DNA of 64,000 nt from Gammaproteobacteria bacterium. GTDB lineage: Bacteria > Pseudomonadota > Gammaproteobacteria > Steroidobacterales > Woeseiaceae. The position numbers and the translations under genes were made by a program. The notes beneath the pieces are model-generated. The model had not been told where the DNA came from and did not search any database. It worked only from the letters and a program-made list of their open reading frames with translations. Where the stretch lies: the NCBI GenBank assembly GCA_029884455.1, contig JAOUHU010000010.1, forward strand, positions 16,344-80,343, written 5' to 3'. Shown piece by piece: positions 13,998-24,175 of the stretch (the stretch's first letter is position 1; each line of letters begins with the position of its first letter).

Positions 13998-16900
13998 TAG
14001 TCTGTCTCCAGCTCAATGTTGATGCCCAAAGATCGAATCTCTTTGACCAGGACATTGAACGATTCCGGCATTCCGGCGTCCATTTCGTGTTCGCCGTCGA
14101 CGATGTTCTTGTACATCTTGGTACGTCCCTGCACGTCGTCCGACTTAACGGTCAACATTTCCTGCAGGGTATAGGCGGCGCCGTAGGCTTCCAGCGCCCA
14201 GACTTCCATCTCACCGAAGCGCTGACCACCGAACTGCGCCTTACCGCCGAGTGGCTGCTGCGTAACCAGGCTGTACGGACCAGTCGAACGCGCATGCATC
14301 TTGTCGTCAACGAGGTGATTTAGCTTGAGCATGTACATGTAGCCTACGGTCACATCCCGATCGAACTGCTCACCAGTTCGTCCATCGGTCAAACGCGACT
14401 GGCCTGATTCATCAAGCTCAGCCAATACCAGCAGAGCCTTGATTTCAGCTTCATCAGCACCGTCAAAAACGGGCGTTGCTATCGGTACACCGCCGGTCAG
14501 ATTCTTTGCCAACTCGAGAATTTCGGCATCCGAAAATGACTTCAGGTCTTCAGTGCCGCCGCCGGTCTTGTTGTACAGCGCTTCCAGGAACTGGCGAATC
14601 TTGATGATCGATTCCTGTGCCTTCAACATCTTGTCGATCTTCTTACCGAGACCCTTCGCTGCCCAGCCCAGGTGAGTTTCCAGCACCTGGCCGACGTTCA
14701 TGCGCGACGGTACGCCCAGCGGATTGAGCACGATATCGACCGGATTGCCATCTTCGAGATACGGCATGTCTTCGAGTGGCACGATCGTCGAGATCACGCC
14801 CTTGTTACCGTGCCGGCCTGCCATCTTGTCGCCGGGCTGGATGCGGCGCTTCACAGCAAGATAGACTTTGGCCATTTTCAGAACACCCGGCGCCAGATCG
14901 TCGCCCGCAGTGATCTTCATCTTCTTCGCTTCGAAGCGACGATCGAATTCTTCGCGCTGCGCGTTCAGGCGCTCAAACGCATTTTGCAAAGCCTCGTTCG
15001 CGTCGTCGTTCTTAAGCCTGATCTCAAACCATTTCTCTCGCGGCAGTTCTGCAAGGTACGTACTCGTGATCTTCGATCCTGAGCTGAGCTTGTTCGGCCC
15101 ACCCTGTGCGATCTTGTTGACCAGCATGCGCTCGACGCGCTGGTAGATATCTTCTTCGAGAATTCGCAGCGTGTCATCGAGGTCCTTGCGTACACTCTCG
15201 AGCTCGGCCTTTTCGATCGAAAGGGCACGCAGATCCTTCTCGACACCGTCACGCGTGAATACGCGTACGTCGATAACCGTTCCATCCATGCCGGGCGGCA
15301 CGCGCAGCGAGGTATCCTTCACATCAGATGCTTTTTCGCCAAAAATTGCGCGCAACAGCTTCTCTTCCGGAGTCAGCTGCGTTTCGCCTTTCGGCGTGAC
15401 CTTGCCTACCAGGATGTCGCCAGCCTTAACTTCGGCACCAATGAAGGCTATACCCGACTCATCAAGTTTGGCCAAAGCGGCATCACCGACGTTTGGAATG
15501 TCGGAGGTGATGTCTTCCGGGCCGAGTTTCGTGTCACGCGCGACACACTGCAGTTCTTCGATGTGTATGGTAGTGAAGCGATCTTCTTTGACCACTCGTT
15601 CCGAAATCAGGATCGAGTCCTCAAAGTTGTAGCCATTCCATGGCATGAATGCGACCAGCAGGTTCTGGCCGAGCGCGAGTTCGCCCATGTCCGTCGACGG
15701 GCCATCCGCCAAAACGTCACCGGTAGAAATCGTATCGCCGCCTTTAACCAGCGGGCGTTGATTGATACAGGTATTCTGGTTGGAGCGCGTGTACTTGGTC
15801 AGGTTGTAGATATCCACGCCGGCCTCAGCAGCGCTGGTCTCTTCGTCGTTGACGCGCACAACAATGCGTGACGCATCGACTGAATCAACGATGCCACCGC
15901 GACGCGCGACCACCGTTACGCCGGAATCGATGGCAACTGCACGCTCCATACCGGTACCAACCAGCGGTGCTTCGGCGCGCAGTGTCGGCACGGCCTGTCG
16001 TTGCATGTTGGATCCCATCAAAGCGCGGTTCGCATCATCGTGCTCGAGGAACGGGATCAGCGATGCAGCCACGGAAACGATCTGTCGCGGCGAGACGTCC
16101 ATGTAGTTAATCGCGTCGGGTGCCGATAGCGTGAACTCATTTTTGTGACGCACCGCAACCAGGTCATCGGTGAACTTGCCGCTTTTGTCGAGCTCGGCGT
16201 TCGCCTGCGCAATTACATACTGGCTTTCCTCAATTGCAGACAGGTATTCGATCTGCGCTGTCGCCTTGCCGCCGGTTACCTTTCGGTACGGCGTTTCAAG
16301 GAAGCCGTATTCATTGGTGCGCGCGTAGACAGCCAGGGAATTGATCAGGCCGATATTCGGACCTTCCGGAGTTTCAATCGGGCAGACCCTACCGTAATGT
16401 GTCGGGTGTACGTCGCGAACTTCGAAACCCGCTCGCTCACGCGTCAATCCACCTGGCCCGAGCGCCGATACGCGGCGCTTGTGGGTAACTTCCGACAGTG
16501 GATTGTTCTGGTCCATGAACTGCGATAACTGACTCGAACCGAAGAACTCCTTGACGGCTGCAGCGACCGGCTTCGCATTAATCATTTCCTGTGGCATTAA
16601 CGCGTCGGCTTCAGCCTGCGTCAGGCGCTCCTTGACGGCACGTTCAACGCGCACCAGGCCAACACGGAATGCGTTCTCTGCCATCTCGCCGACACTACGC
16701 ACACGACGGTTGCCAAGATGATCAATATCATCGACTGTGCCAAAACCGTTGCGAATATCGATGAGAGTCTTGAGCACAGCAAGAATGTCATCCTTGTTCA
16801 GGACGCCAGCACCGTCCGACGAATCGCGACCAACTCGACGATTGAACTTCATCCGGCCAACAGCAGACAGGTCGTAACGATCTGAATTGAAGAACAGGTT

Positions 16901-18076
16901 CTGGAACAGGTTCTCGGCAGCTTCTTTGGTCGGCGGCTCGCCGGGGCGCATCATGCGATAGATCTCGACCAACGCCTCAAGTCGGGTGGTCGACGGATCG
17001 ATGTTCAGGGTATTTGATATGAACGCGCCGCGATCCAGGTCATTTACGTAAAGTGTACGAATGTGCTCGACACCTTTACTCACCAACTCATTGACCAGAT
17101 CCGTCGTGAGCTCCGCATTTGCCGCAGCCAGTAGCTCGCCGGTGTCCGTGTCAACGATATCGTGCGCGAGAATTTCGCCATCAAGGTACTCAGCGGGCAC
17201 GACCAGGGAGTCGACCTTCGACTGCGCAATTTCGCGCACATGCTTCGCCGTAATTCGTCGACCTTCTTCGACAATTACTTTTCGCCCGATCCTGATGTCG
17301 AAAGTCGCTGTATCGCCACGCAGACGCTCGGCAACCAGACCCATCGTAATTTCGTCTTTGGACAGGTAAAAGTCATTCTTCTCAAAAAACAGGTCGAGCA
17401 TCTCTTCGTTACTCATGTCGAGCGCACGGAGGATGATCGTTACCGGCAATTTCCGCCGCCGGTCGATGCGCGCAAACAACGCATCCTTTGGATCAAATTC
17501 GAAGTCCAGCCATGAACCACGGTACGGAATAATGCGTGCTGAGAACAGCAGCTTGCCCGAGCTGTGTGTTTTTCCTTTGTCGTGATCGAAAAACACGCCC
17601 GGTGAACGATGCAGCTGAGAAACGATTACGCGCTCGGTACCGTTGATGACAAAGGTACCGTGATCGGTCATAAGCGGCATTTCGCCGAGGTAGACTTCCT
17701 GTTCGCGAATGTCCTTTACCGGCTTTGGAGTGCCGCTCGCATCTTTATCATAAATGACAAGCCGCACCAGCACGCGAATCGGTGCGGCATACGTCAGGCC
17801 ACGCATCTGGCATTCCTTGACGTCGAATACGGGATCGCCGAGGCGGTAGCTCACATATTCGAGAGCCGCGTTTCCCGAGTAGCTCACAATCGGGAAGACA
17901 GACCGGAATGCGGCATGCAGACCGCGGTCGTCACGCTCTTCGATAGACTTGTCCGTTTGCAGGAACTTCTTATAAGAGTCGACCTGGATCGAGAGCAAGT
18001 AGGGCACGTCGAGAATCGTCGGCCGTTTGCCAAAGTTCTTACGGATGCGTTTTTTCTCAGTGAATGAATAGGCCAT
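13997..18076 (-). CDS. rpoB: DNA-directed RNA polymerase subunit beta
   Basis: 1359 residues. The rifampicin region ([20 protein letters not shown] followed by [12 protein letters not shown]) has the wild-type residues, so sensitivity is expected. The C-terminal [38 protein letters not shown] and [20 protein letters not shown] blocks are all present. It forms the catalytic core with beta'. It lies 124 bases downstream of rplL, with a strong hairpin in the spacer, as in the partly attenuated E. coli rplL-rpoB junction. Confidence 0.99.
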
Positions 18077-18108
18077 TCGAGAATACCTTCGTTAATTACA
18101 GATGCGCG

Positions 18109-18141
18109 CAAGCGGCCAATCGCAATGCGACTGGCCGCTTG
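18109..18141 (-). promoter_or_regulatory. Hairpin in the rplL-rpoB spacer (attenuator or RNase III site)
   Basis: A ten-base perfect inverted repeat, CAAGCGGCCA / TGGCCGCTTG, encloses a second small dyad (TCGCATTGCGA). There is no downstream T run. In E. coli this spacer carries a partial terminator and an RNase III site that set the ratio of ribosomal proteins to polymerase. The position matches; the function is inferred. Confidence 0.5.
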
Positions 18142-18200
18142 CCCGACTTGTGACCCGCCGGGTCGTTAGCAAAAAATACTGCGGGAACATTCAGAGCTGA

Positions 18201-18581
18201 CTACTTCAGCTCTACCGTGCCGCCAGCTTCTTCAAGCTGCTTCTTGATATTTTCTGCCTCGCCCTTCGCAACGCCTTCCTTGATTACGGATGGCACGCCT
18301 TCGACAGCGTCTTTCGCCTCTTTCAGGCCCAACCCGGTAATCGTGCGGACCGCTTTGATGACGCCAACTTTTGCTTCACCGAAGCCGGTCAGAACGACAT
18401 TGAATTCGTCCTTTTCTTCAGCCACCGCGGCCTCGCCACCAGCTGCCGGCCCGGCAACCATAGCGACAGGTGCTGCTGCTGATACGCCCCACTCTTGCTC
18501 GAGCATCTTGACGAGATCAACAACTTCCATGATTGGCTTTGCGCTCAACTCTTTGAGCAGATCTTGGTTTGACATTGCCAT
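18201..18581 (-). CDS. rplL: 50S ribosomal protein L7/L12
   Basis: 126 residues, acidic, with the three expected parts: an N-terminal dimerisation helix ([20 protein letters not shown]), an Ala/Gly-rich hinge ([18 protein letters not shown]) and a C-terminal domain with [15 protein letters not shown] that recruits elongation factors. It forms the multimeric stalk on L10. It lies 55 bases downstream of rplJ. Confidence 0.98.
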   Translation of the reverse strand: MAMSNQDLLKELSAKPIMEVVDLVKMLEQEWGVSAAAPVAMVAGPAAGGEAAVAEEKDEFNVVLTGFGEAKVGVIKAVRTITGLGLKEAKDAVEGVPSVIKEGVAKGEAENIKKQLEEAGGTVELK

Positions 18582-18636
18582 TTCAAATTTCCTTTAAAGT
18601 TTCTTTCCTGAGTCAGGTAGTTAAATTGTTTCGGTC

Positions 18637-19161
18637 CTAGGCTGCCTTCTGGCCGGCGCGCGCGTTCAAAGTACGCGCGAGCATTGCCGAGGGCTCCGCC
18701 AGAGTGCGAACCAGCTTGGACATCGGTGCCGACAACACGCCAAGCAACATTGCGCGAGCCTGATCCAGCGTTGGCAGTTCTGCCAGCTTGGCCAAATCAG
18801 TGCCCGGCAGCAGTTGCCCACCGGCCGCCAGCGATACCGCCTGCAGAGCTTCGTGCTCCTTGGCGAAATCTTTGATGATCCTGGCAGCTGCACCTGGATC
18901 GTCTTTTGCGAACGCAAGCAGGATTGGCCCCTTGAGTGTGGCTTGCATACACTCAAATTCGGTACCCTCGATAGCACGGCGAGCCAGCGTGTTCTTGACC
19001 ACACGCATGTATACGCCGGCACCGCGCGCCCTGCTGCGCAGTTCCGTCATCTCGGACACCGACAAACCTCTGTAAACAGCCGCAACGGCCGTTACAGAAT
19101 CTGCCGCAACCGCATTCACCTCTTTGACAAGAGCCTTCTTGTCTTCGAGTCTTAGTGCCAT
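18637..19161 (-). CDS. rplJ: 50S ribosomal protein L10
   Basis: 174 residues. The N-terminal rRNA-binding domain has YRGLSVSEMTELRSRAR and VVKNTLARRAIEGTEF, and the C-terminal helix that binds L7/L12 dimers ends in SAMLARTLNARAGQKAA. In E. coli the L10-L12 complex represses translation by binding the rplJ leader; a 247-base leader with a strong hairpin precedes the gene here. It is followed by rplL. Confidence 0.98.
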   Translation of the reverse strand: MALRLEDKKALVKEVNAVAADSVTAVAAVYRGLSVSEMTELRSRARGAGVYMRVVKNTLARRAIEGTEFECMQATLKGPILLAFAKDDPGAAARIIKDFAKEHEALQAVSLAAGGQLLPGTDLAKLAELPTLDQARAMLLGVLSAPMSKLVRTLAEPSAMLARTLNARAGQKAA

Positions 19162-19408
19162 GAATATCTCCTGGCCTAACGGTTACACCACAGGTGAAAA
19201 ATTTCTTCACCCACCTCTTTGGAGACATCCGTCTCCTGTCGAATGGTCACCGTCGCCAGATAATCTGACTAAGGATTCACCATCTGCGTAGGCGTTTATT
19301 AAGATCAGTCACCTGACTGATCGCCTACGGTCTTCGACGATCGCCGCATCCTTGCGGCTAACCGCAATGACGCCAGAAACTAGGCTGGCGCCACCGCGGA
19401 ATTCTTGA
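19162..19408 (-). promoter_or_regulatory. rplJ leader (L10 leader-like region)
   Basis: A 247-base spacer between rplA and rplJ without an ORF. Its main element is a nested hairpin at 19287-19329: outer arms CGTAGGCG / CGCCTACG and an inner GATCAGTCA / TGACTGATC stem. A leader of this size in this position is where the L10 autoregulatory RNA and, often, the rplJ promoter are found. I did not check the fold against the L10-leader consensus. Confidence 0.55.
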
Positions 19409-20101
19409 CTAGACGTCTATCGACGCCCGATCAACCGACACGCCCGGCCCCATGGTGCTGGATATGGTCAGTTTCTTTACGTACGAGCCCTTCGCGGAGG
19501 CCGGTTTCGACTTGCGCAGGTCATTCAGCAGCGCATCGAGATTTTCCTTCAATGCAGTAACTGCAAAATCAGCGCGACCAATCGGGCAATGAATGATGCC
19601 TGCCTTGTCGGTGCGATAACGCACCTGGCCGGCCTTGGCATTCTTGACTGCGCCTTCGACGTCGGCCGTCACCGTACCGACCTTAGGGTTCGGCATCAGG
19701 CCACGCGGACCCAATACCTGTCCCAGCTGGCCAACGATCCGCATCGCATCAGGCGTTGCGATTACAACATCGAAATTCAGTTCGCCGCCTTTGATTTTCT
19801 CCGCCAGATCCTCGAAACCGACAAGGTCTGCGCCAGCAGCCTTGGCCTTTGCGGCATTTTCACCTTGTGCAAAAACCGCAACTCGTACGGACTTGCCGGT
19901 GCCGTTCGGCAACACGGTCGAACCGCGGACAACCTGTTCGGATTTGCGCGGATCCACACCGAGGTTCACGGCAACGTCAATGCTTTCCGGAAACTTGGCC
20001 GTAGCCAGCTCCCTGACCAGCTGCAACGCCTCCTCTACGAGGTACGTTTTCGTGGCGTCGAACTTGTCACGAGCGGCCTTCTTACGTTTGCTCTCAGCCA
20101 T
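19409..20101 (-). CDS. rplA: 50S ribosomal protein L1
   Basis: 230 residues from the ATG at 20101 ([15 protein letters not shown]). The track starts one codon earlier at a GTG, but the ATG overlaps the rplK stop as TGATG and is the better choice. The family signature [20 protein letters not shown] with [15 protein letters not shown] is present. L1 forms the mobile stalk at the E site and in many bacteria represses rplKA translation. Confidence 0.98.
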   Translation of the reverse strand: MAESKRKKAARDKFDATKTYLVEEALQLVRELATAKFPESIDVAVNLGVDPRKSEQVVRGSTVLPNGTGKSVRVAVFAQGENAAKAKAAGADLVGFEDLAEKIKGGELNFDVVIATPDAMRIVGQLGQVLGPRGLMPNPKVGTVTADVEGAVKNAKAGQVRYRTDKAGIIHCPIGRADFAVTALKENLDALLNDLRKSKPASAKGSYVKKLTISSTMGPGVSVDRASIDV

Positions 20102-20535
20102 CACTTCACTCCTGCCACGTCGATGCCCATGCTGCGCGCCGTACCCGCGATTGTTCGCACGGCTGCGTCCATATCAGCTGCAGTCAGGTCGGGCATTTTG
20201 GTCGTGGCAATCTGTTCCAGCTGTGCACGACTTACGGAACCGACCTTGGCAGTGTTCGGCGTGCCGGATCCTTTCGGGATACCTGCCGTCTTGCGCAGCA
20301 GAACCGCCGCTGGCGGCGTCTTCGTGATAAAGGTGAAACTACGGTCGCTATACACCGTTATGATCACCGGCGTCGGCAGGCCCGGCTCGAGACCCTGGGT
20401 CGCAGCATTGAACGCCTTGCAGAACTCCATGATATTGACACCGTGCTGGCCCAGCGCCGGACCTACGGGCGGCGACGGATTTGCCTGGCCCGCGGCTACC
20501 TGGAGCTTTATGTAGCCCGTTACTTTCTTTGCCAT
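20101..20535 (-). CDS. rplK: 50S ribosomal protein L11
   Basis: 144 residues. The N-terminal domain holds the proline-rich helix [20 protein letters not shown], the thiostrepton-contact region, and the C-terminal rRNA-binding domain holds [20 protein letters not shown]11 forms the base of the GTPase-associated stalk and is needed for RelA activation. A strong RBS (GGGAGAAAGAG) precedes the ATG. A small hairpin (CTATGG/CCATAG, about 20560-20576) and the larger palindrome at 20600-20666 sit in the spacer from nusG. Confidence 0.98.
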   Translation of the reverse strand: MAKKVTGYIKLQVAAGQANPSPPVGPALGQHGVNIMEFCKAFNAATQGLEPGLPTPVIITVYSDRSFTFITKTPPAAVLLRKTAGIPKGSGTPNTAKVGSVSRAQLEQIATTKMPDLTAADMDAAVRTIAGTARSMGIDVAGVK

Positions 20536-20599
20536 TCTCTTTCTCCCGAGTGCAAGCGCTATGGCTCACCCATAGCTCCTCGTATTGATCTTCATTGCC

Positions 20600-20666
20600 G
20601 GGGTCAGAGCCCTTTTTTTCCCAGATTCGGTTTCAACCGCATCTGGGAAAAAAGGGCTCTGACCCC
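20600..20666. repeat. 67-bp REP-like palindrome between nusG and rplK
   Basis: Arms beginning GGGGTCAGAGCCC and extending through a T-rich stretch into CCCAGAT, with its complement, surround a short loop of about 14 bases. The outer arm is the same as in the 5230-5266 element, but this copy carries a longer inner stem. This fits two versions of one dispersed repeat family. The element would form a long hairpin inside the nusG-rplK transcript and may affect its stability. Confidence 0.85.
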
Positions 20667-20671
20667 AATAA

Positions 20672-21205
20672 CTAACTCTTTTCAACCTGGCCGAAATCCA
20701 ACTCGACCGGCGTTGATCTTCCCAAAATCTGTACAGCAACCTGCAAGCGACTTTTGTCGTAGTTGACATTCTCGACAACGCCGCTGAAATCATTGAATGG
20801 GCCATCGATAACGCGCACCACTTCGCCCGGCTCAAACAGGACTTTCGGCCGCGGTTTGTCGACGCCCTCTTTAACCCGCTGCAGAATGTGGTCGGCCTCC
20901 TTGTCTGTAATCGGCGCCGGCCGGTCACTCGACCCGCCAATGAAACCGAGTACTTTTGGTACTTCCTTGACCAGGTGCCAGGTCTCATCGTCCATTTCCA
21001 TCTGCACCAGCACGTAGCCGGGAAAAAATTTGCGTTCGCTGCGACGCTTCTGCCCTTCCTTCATCTCGACAACTTCTTCGGTTGGCACAAGAATTTCGCC
21101 AAATTTTTCCTGCAAACCCATGCGCTCGATTCGCTCTTCAAGCGAAGATTTCACCTTGTGCTCAAAGTTCGAGTAGGCGTGAACGATGTACCAGCGTAGA
21201 GACAC
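20672..21205 (-). CDS. nusG: Transcription termination/antitermination factor NusG
   Basis: 177 residues. The NGN domain starts [20 protein letters not shown] and contains [20 protein letters not shown]; the KOW domain at about residue 130 reads [19 protein letters not shown]. NusG binds RNA polymerase and links it to Rho and, through S10, to ribosomes. It follows secE by 34 bases in the usual order. Confidence 0.98.
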   Translation of the reverse strand: MSLRWYIVHAYSNFEHKVKSSLEERIERMGLQEKFGEILVPTEEVVEMKEGQKRRSERKFFPGYVLVQMEMDDETWHLVKEVPKVLGFIGGSSDRPAPITDKEADHILQRVKEGVDKPRPKVLFEPGEVVRVIDGPFNDFSGVVENVNYDKSRLQVAVQILGRSTPVELDFGQVEKS

Positions 21206-21239
21206 TGAAAAATCCTTTGTTTACGTGTAGCCGCTTCGC

Positions 21240-21614
21240 CTAGCCGACCAGACGCCTGGTCAACCAGAGCAGCCCCGAATCCAGCGCCCAGAAAAACAAC
21301 ATCATGACCAGCGTGAAAACGAACACGGCGATAGCGGTTTGTGTTGTTTCCTGCTTCGTTGGCCAGACGACCTTGCGCCATTCAACGCGCGCACCTTGAA
21401 TAAACTGCCAGAGCATTTGGCCCTGGGTACTGGTCATCGCAACAGCGATACCAATTCCCGCACCAGCCAGAACCATAAGGACACGCAGCGGCAGGGAAAC
21501 CTGGAACGCATAGAAATAATATGCGTAAAGACCGCCAATAATCGCCGCAGCTGCCAACAGCAACTTGACGATATCCAGCGCTCCGCTCTGAGGTGCTTCT
21601 GTCTGTGAACTCAT
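21240..21614 (-). CDS. secE: Protein translocase subunit SecE
   Basis: 124 residues with three predicted membrane segments (about 15-34, 41-60 and 94-118), the arrangement of the long gammaproteobacterial SecE. The conserved amphipathic helix and start of TM3 read EWRKVVWPTKQETTQTA. SecE clamps SecY in the SecYEG channel. It lies between tRNA-Trp and nusG. Confidence 0.97.
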   Translation of the reverse strand: MSSQTEAPQSGALDIVKLLLAAAAIIGGLYAYYFYAFQVSLPLRVLMVLAGAGIGIAVAMTSTQGQMLWQFIQGARVEWRKVVWPTKQETTQTAIAVFVFTLVMMLFFWALDSGLLWLTRRLVG

Positions 21615-21664
21615 TTCAAACCATCGGGCCCTGCGGCCCTCCAGCTAAACCCGTAATCATCAAT

Positions 21665-21740
21665 TGGCAGGCCAGGAGGGAATCGAACCCCCAACCTGCG
21701 GTTTTGGAGACCGCCGCTCTGCCAATTGAGCTACTGGCCT
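21665..21740 (-). tRNA. tRNA-Trp (CCA anticodon)
   Basis: A 76-base cloverleaf on the minus strand. The acceptor stem AGGCCAG pairs with CTGGCCT, the D-arm begins TAGCTCAATTGG, the anticodon loop is CTCCAAA (CCA), the T-arm contains GGTTCGATTCC and the CCA end is encoded. Its place between tuf and secE is common in Gammaproteobacteria. Confidence 0.97.
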
Positions 21741-21833
21741 GTCGCGTCCTACCTTTCAAGTGAGATCGCGATGGCCAGGTACGCGACACGCTGTGCGTAC
21801 CTGATTCTCGCGATCCACCAATCCGAAATCTTG

Positions 21834-23024
21834 TTACTTGAGGATCTTCGAGACCACACCGGCGCCGACGGTACGACCGCCTTCGCGAATCGCGAAGCGC
21901 AAGCCTTCTTCCATCGCAATCGGGTTGATCAATTCGACCACCATCTGCACGTTGTCGCCCGGCATCACCATCTCCGTGCCCTCCGGCAGCTCCACCGCTC
22001 CCGTTACGTCCGTCGTGCGGAAGTAAAACTGCGGCCGATAACCCTTGAAGAACGGCGTATGACGTCCACCCTCATCCTTGGTCAGAATGTATACCTCCGC
22101 CTCGAACCGCGTATGCGGCGTGATCGAGCCCGGCTTCGCCAGTACCTGGCCGCGCTCCACCTCTTCGCGCTTTGTGCCGCGCAGCAATACGCCCACGTTG
22201 TCGCCCGCCTCACCACGGTCCAGCAACTTGCGGAACATCTCGACGCCCGTGCAGGTCGTCTTCGTCGTGTCCCGAATGCCCACGATCTCGATTTCGTCGC
22301 CCACGTTAATCACGCCGCGCTCAATGCGCCCCGTCACCACCGTGCCGCGTCCCGAGATAGAGAACACATCCTCCACCGGCATCAGAAAATCACCGTCAAT
22401 CGCCCGCTCCGGCATCGGTATGTAGCTGTCCATCGCCTCCACCAGCTTCACCACGCTCGGCACGCCTATCTCCGAGGTATCCCCGTCGAACGCCTTCAGC
22501 GCCGAGCCCGTGATTATCGGCGTGTCATCGCCCGGGAAGTCATACACCGACAGCAGATCGCGTACTTCCATCTCCACCAGCTCCAGCAGCTCCGCGTCAT
22601 CCACCTGGTCCGCCTTGTTCATGTACACCACGATGTACGGTACACCCACCTGGCGTGCCAGCAGTATGTGCTCCCGCGTCTGTGGCATCGGACCGTCCGC
22701 CGCACTCACCACCAGGATCGCTCCGTCCATCTGCGCCGCACCCGTGATCATGTTCTTCACATAGTCCGCGTGCCCCGGGCAGTCAACGTGTGCATAGTGA
22801 CGATTCGCACTCTGGTACTCCACGTGCGCCGTCGCAATCGTGATACCGCGCGCCCGTTCCTCCGGCGCCTTGTCAATCTGGTCGTACGCAGAAACCTCAC
22901 CACCGTGTATCTCTGCCATGCACTTCGTCAGCGCCGCCGTCAGCGTCGTCTTGCCGTGGTCCACGTGTCCAATCGTGCCTACGTTGATGTGCGGTTTCGT
23001 TCTTTCAAATTTTACTTTTGACAT
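21834..23024 (-). CDS. tuf: Elongation factor Tu (copy 2)
   Basis: 396 residues with the same protein sequence as the copy at 5275-6465, and no DNA difference that I could find within the CDS. It has the tufB-like position: behind tRNA-Tyr-Gly-Thr and before tRNA-Trp-secE-nusG. The similarity ends almost exactly at the start and stop codons, because upstream and downstream sequences are unrelated. Maintaining two identical tuf genes by gene conversion is known from enterics. Confidence 0.99.
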   Translation of the reverse strand: MSKVKFERTKPHINVGTIGHVDHGKTTLTAALTKCMAEIHGGEVSAYDQIDKAPEERARGITIATAHVEYQSANRHYAHVDCPGHADYVKNMITGAAQMDGAILVVSAADGPMPQTREHILLARQVGVPYIVVYMNKADQVDDAELLELVEMEVRDLLSVYDFPGDDTPIITGSALKAFDGDTSEIGVPSVVKLVEAMDSYIPMPERAIDGDFLMPVEDVFSISGRGTVVTGRIERGVINVGDEIEIVGIRDTTKTTCTGVEMFRKLLDRGEAGDNVGVLLRGTKREEVERGQVLAKPGSITPHTRFEAEVYILTKDEGGRHTPFFKGYRPQFYFRTTDVTGAVELPEGTEMVMPGDNVQMVVELINPIAMEEGLRFAIREGGRTVGAGVVSKILK

Positions 23025-23077
23025 GAGCTTCTATTCCTGCGTATCTCAAGTTTGTACAAAAAAATCCAACCACTGCC

Positions 23078-23152
<75 letters not shown>

Positions 23153-23182
23153 TTCGTTCCGGCAGACCCTCTACCTTCTGAG

Positions 23183-23256
<74 letters not shown>

Positions 23257-23478
23257 CTTTAGCCCTTCAATCGCCTTTTCTGAGGCGTGCAAAAATCCCG
23301 ACAGTCCCAAGTCACCAAACTGTCTGGATTCCATTAAATCTCTATGTGTCTTCCCCGCCGTGTTGCTGACCTCACGGTCAATCGTCCGGCTCCGATTGTG
23401 TCTCGCGGCGCTCTCTCAACGAGGATGCACAAGACTGCTATACTCGCTTCGGCCTGCTCTCCGCCGAACTCTATAGTT

Positions 23479-23564
23479 TGGTGGAGGGGGTAGGATTCGA
23501 ACCTACGTAGGCATAAGCCAGCAGATTTACAGTCTGCCCTCGTTGGCCGCTTGAGTACCCCTCC
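23479..23564 (-). tRNA. tRNA-Tyr (GTA anticodon)
   Basis: An 86-base class II tRNA with a long variable arm on the minus strand. The acceptor is GGAGGGG, the anticodon loop CTGTAAA (GTA), the T-arm GGTTCGAATCC and the CCA end is encoded. It is the first gene of the tRNA-tuf transcription unit, directly behind a strong promoter. Confidence 0.97.
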
Positions 23565-23581
23565 GCGGACACAAGCCGGGC

Positions 23582-23610
23582 ATTGTCTAATCCTGCTGTC
23601 CGGGTGTCAA
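23582..23610 (-). promoter_or_regulatory. Strong promoter for the tRNA-Tyr/Gly/Thr-tuf unit
   Basis: On the minus strand a consensus TTGACA -35 (23605-23610) is 17 bases from a GACAAT -10 (23582-23587). A GC-rich discriminator (GCCCGGC) follows, the mark of stringently controlled stable-RNA promoters. The tRNA-Tyr 5' end lies 17 bases beyond the -10. Confidence 0.75.
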
Positions 23611-23629
23611 CAGCCAAGCCGCTGATTTT

Positions 23630-24136
23630 TTAGTTTTTGCAGCACCAATGCCAGGGCTCGTAGCTGATTCCCCAGGCGTTTTCCCGCGGGTAGCTCATCG
23701 CGAAGCCGAAGTCGTCCGCCCGGCGCTGCAACCAGCCAAACGCAGCGGTGGTTTCGAAGTCTTCGGTCAGCGGCCTGCATCCCGGCGTCGCAATGTCAAT
23801 CGCCCGCCCGGTGTGATGCTCGCTGAAACCGGGTGCGGCATTGACCTTCAGGATGTCGTCAATCAGCTGGCCGGCACTTATTTTGTTGCGAATCAGGGCA
23901 GCCTGGTATTCGACGCTGCGAAACCCGGAAACCATGAGCAAAACAATGTTTTCCACGGCTGCCGCGGTGACCATCGCATTCCATCGCGCCGCAGCCAATG
24001 GCGTCAATCGCTGCATCCGCCCGACCAGGTTTGGCCCGACGTCGACCAGCTCCGCAGCTTCGTCAAATAAAGGCTGGCCGGTCGCCTGACCGTAGTCGGG
24101 CTGGATGCCGAGTTCCTGGTGAAGTTCGCGTAGCAT
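23630..24136 (-). CDS. VanY/M15B-family D-alanyl-D-alanine carboxypeptidase-like protein
   Basis: 168 residues. SEHHTGRAIDIA provides the SxHxxGxAxD zinc motif and EPWHW the second ExxWH motif of the LAS (M15) peptidases; SGFRSVEYQAALI precedes them as in the family. These enzymes cleave D-Ala-D-Ala or related peptidoglycan peptides. No signal peptide is visible, so the protein may act in the cytoplasm on recycled muropeptides, or the start may be wrong. It is divergent from cmoA, 39 bases apart. Substrate is unknown. Confidence 0.8.
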   Translation of the reverse strand: MLRELHQELGIQPDYGQATGQPLFDEAAELVDVGPNLVGRMQRLTPLAAARWNAMVTAAAVENIVLLMVSGFRSVEYQAALIRNKISAGQLIDDILKVNAAPGFSEHHTGRAIDIATPGCRPLTEDFETTAAFGWLQRRADDFGFAMSYPRENAWGISYEPWHWCCKN

Positions 24137-24175
24137 AAGGGCCGGAATTGTCCCACATCCACTAGCGCGACGACC

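Noticed and set aside
14000-18000. Rifampicin- or streptomycin-resistance changes in rpoB and rpsL
   Set aside because: The resistance-determining segments read as wild type by eye.
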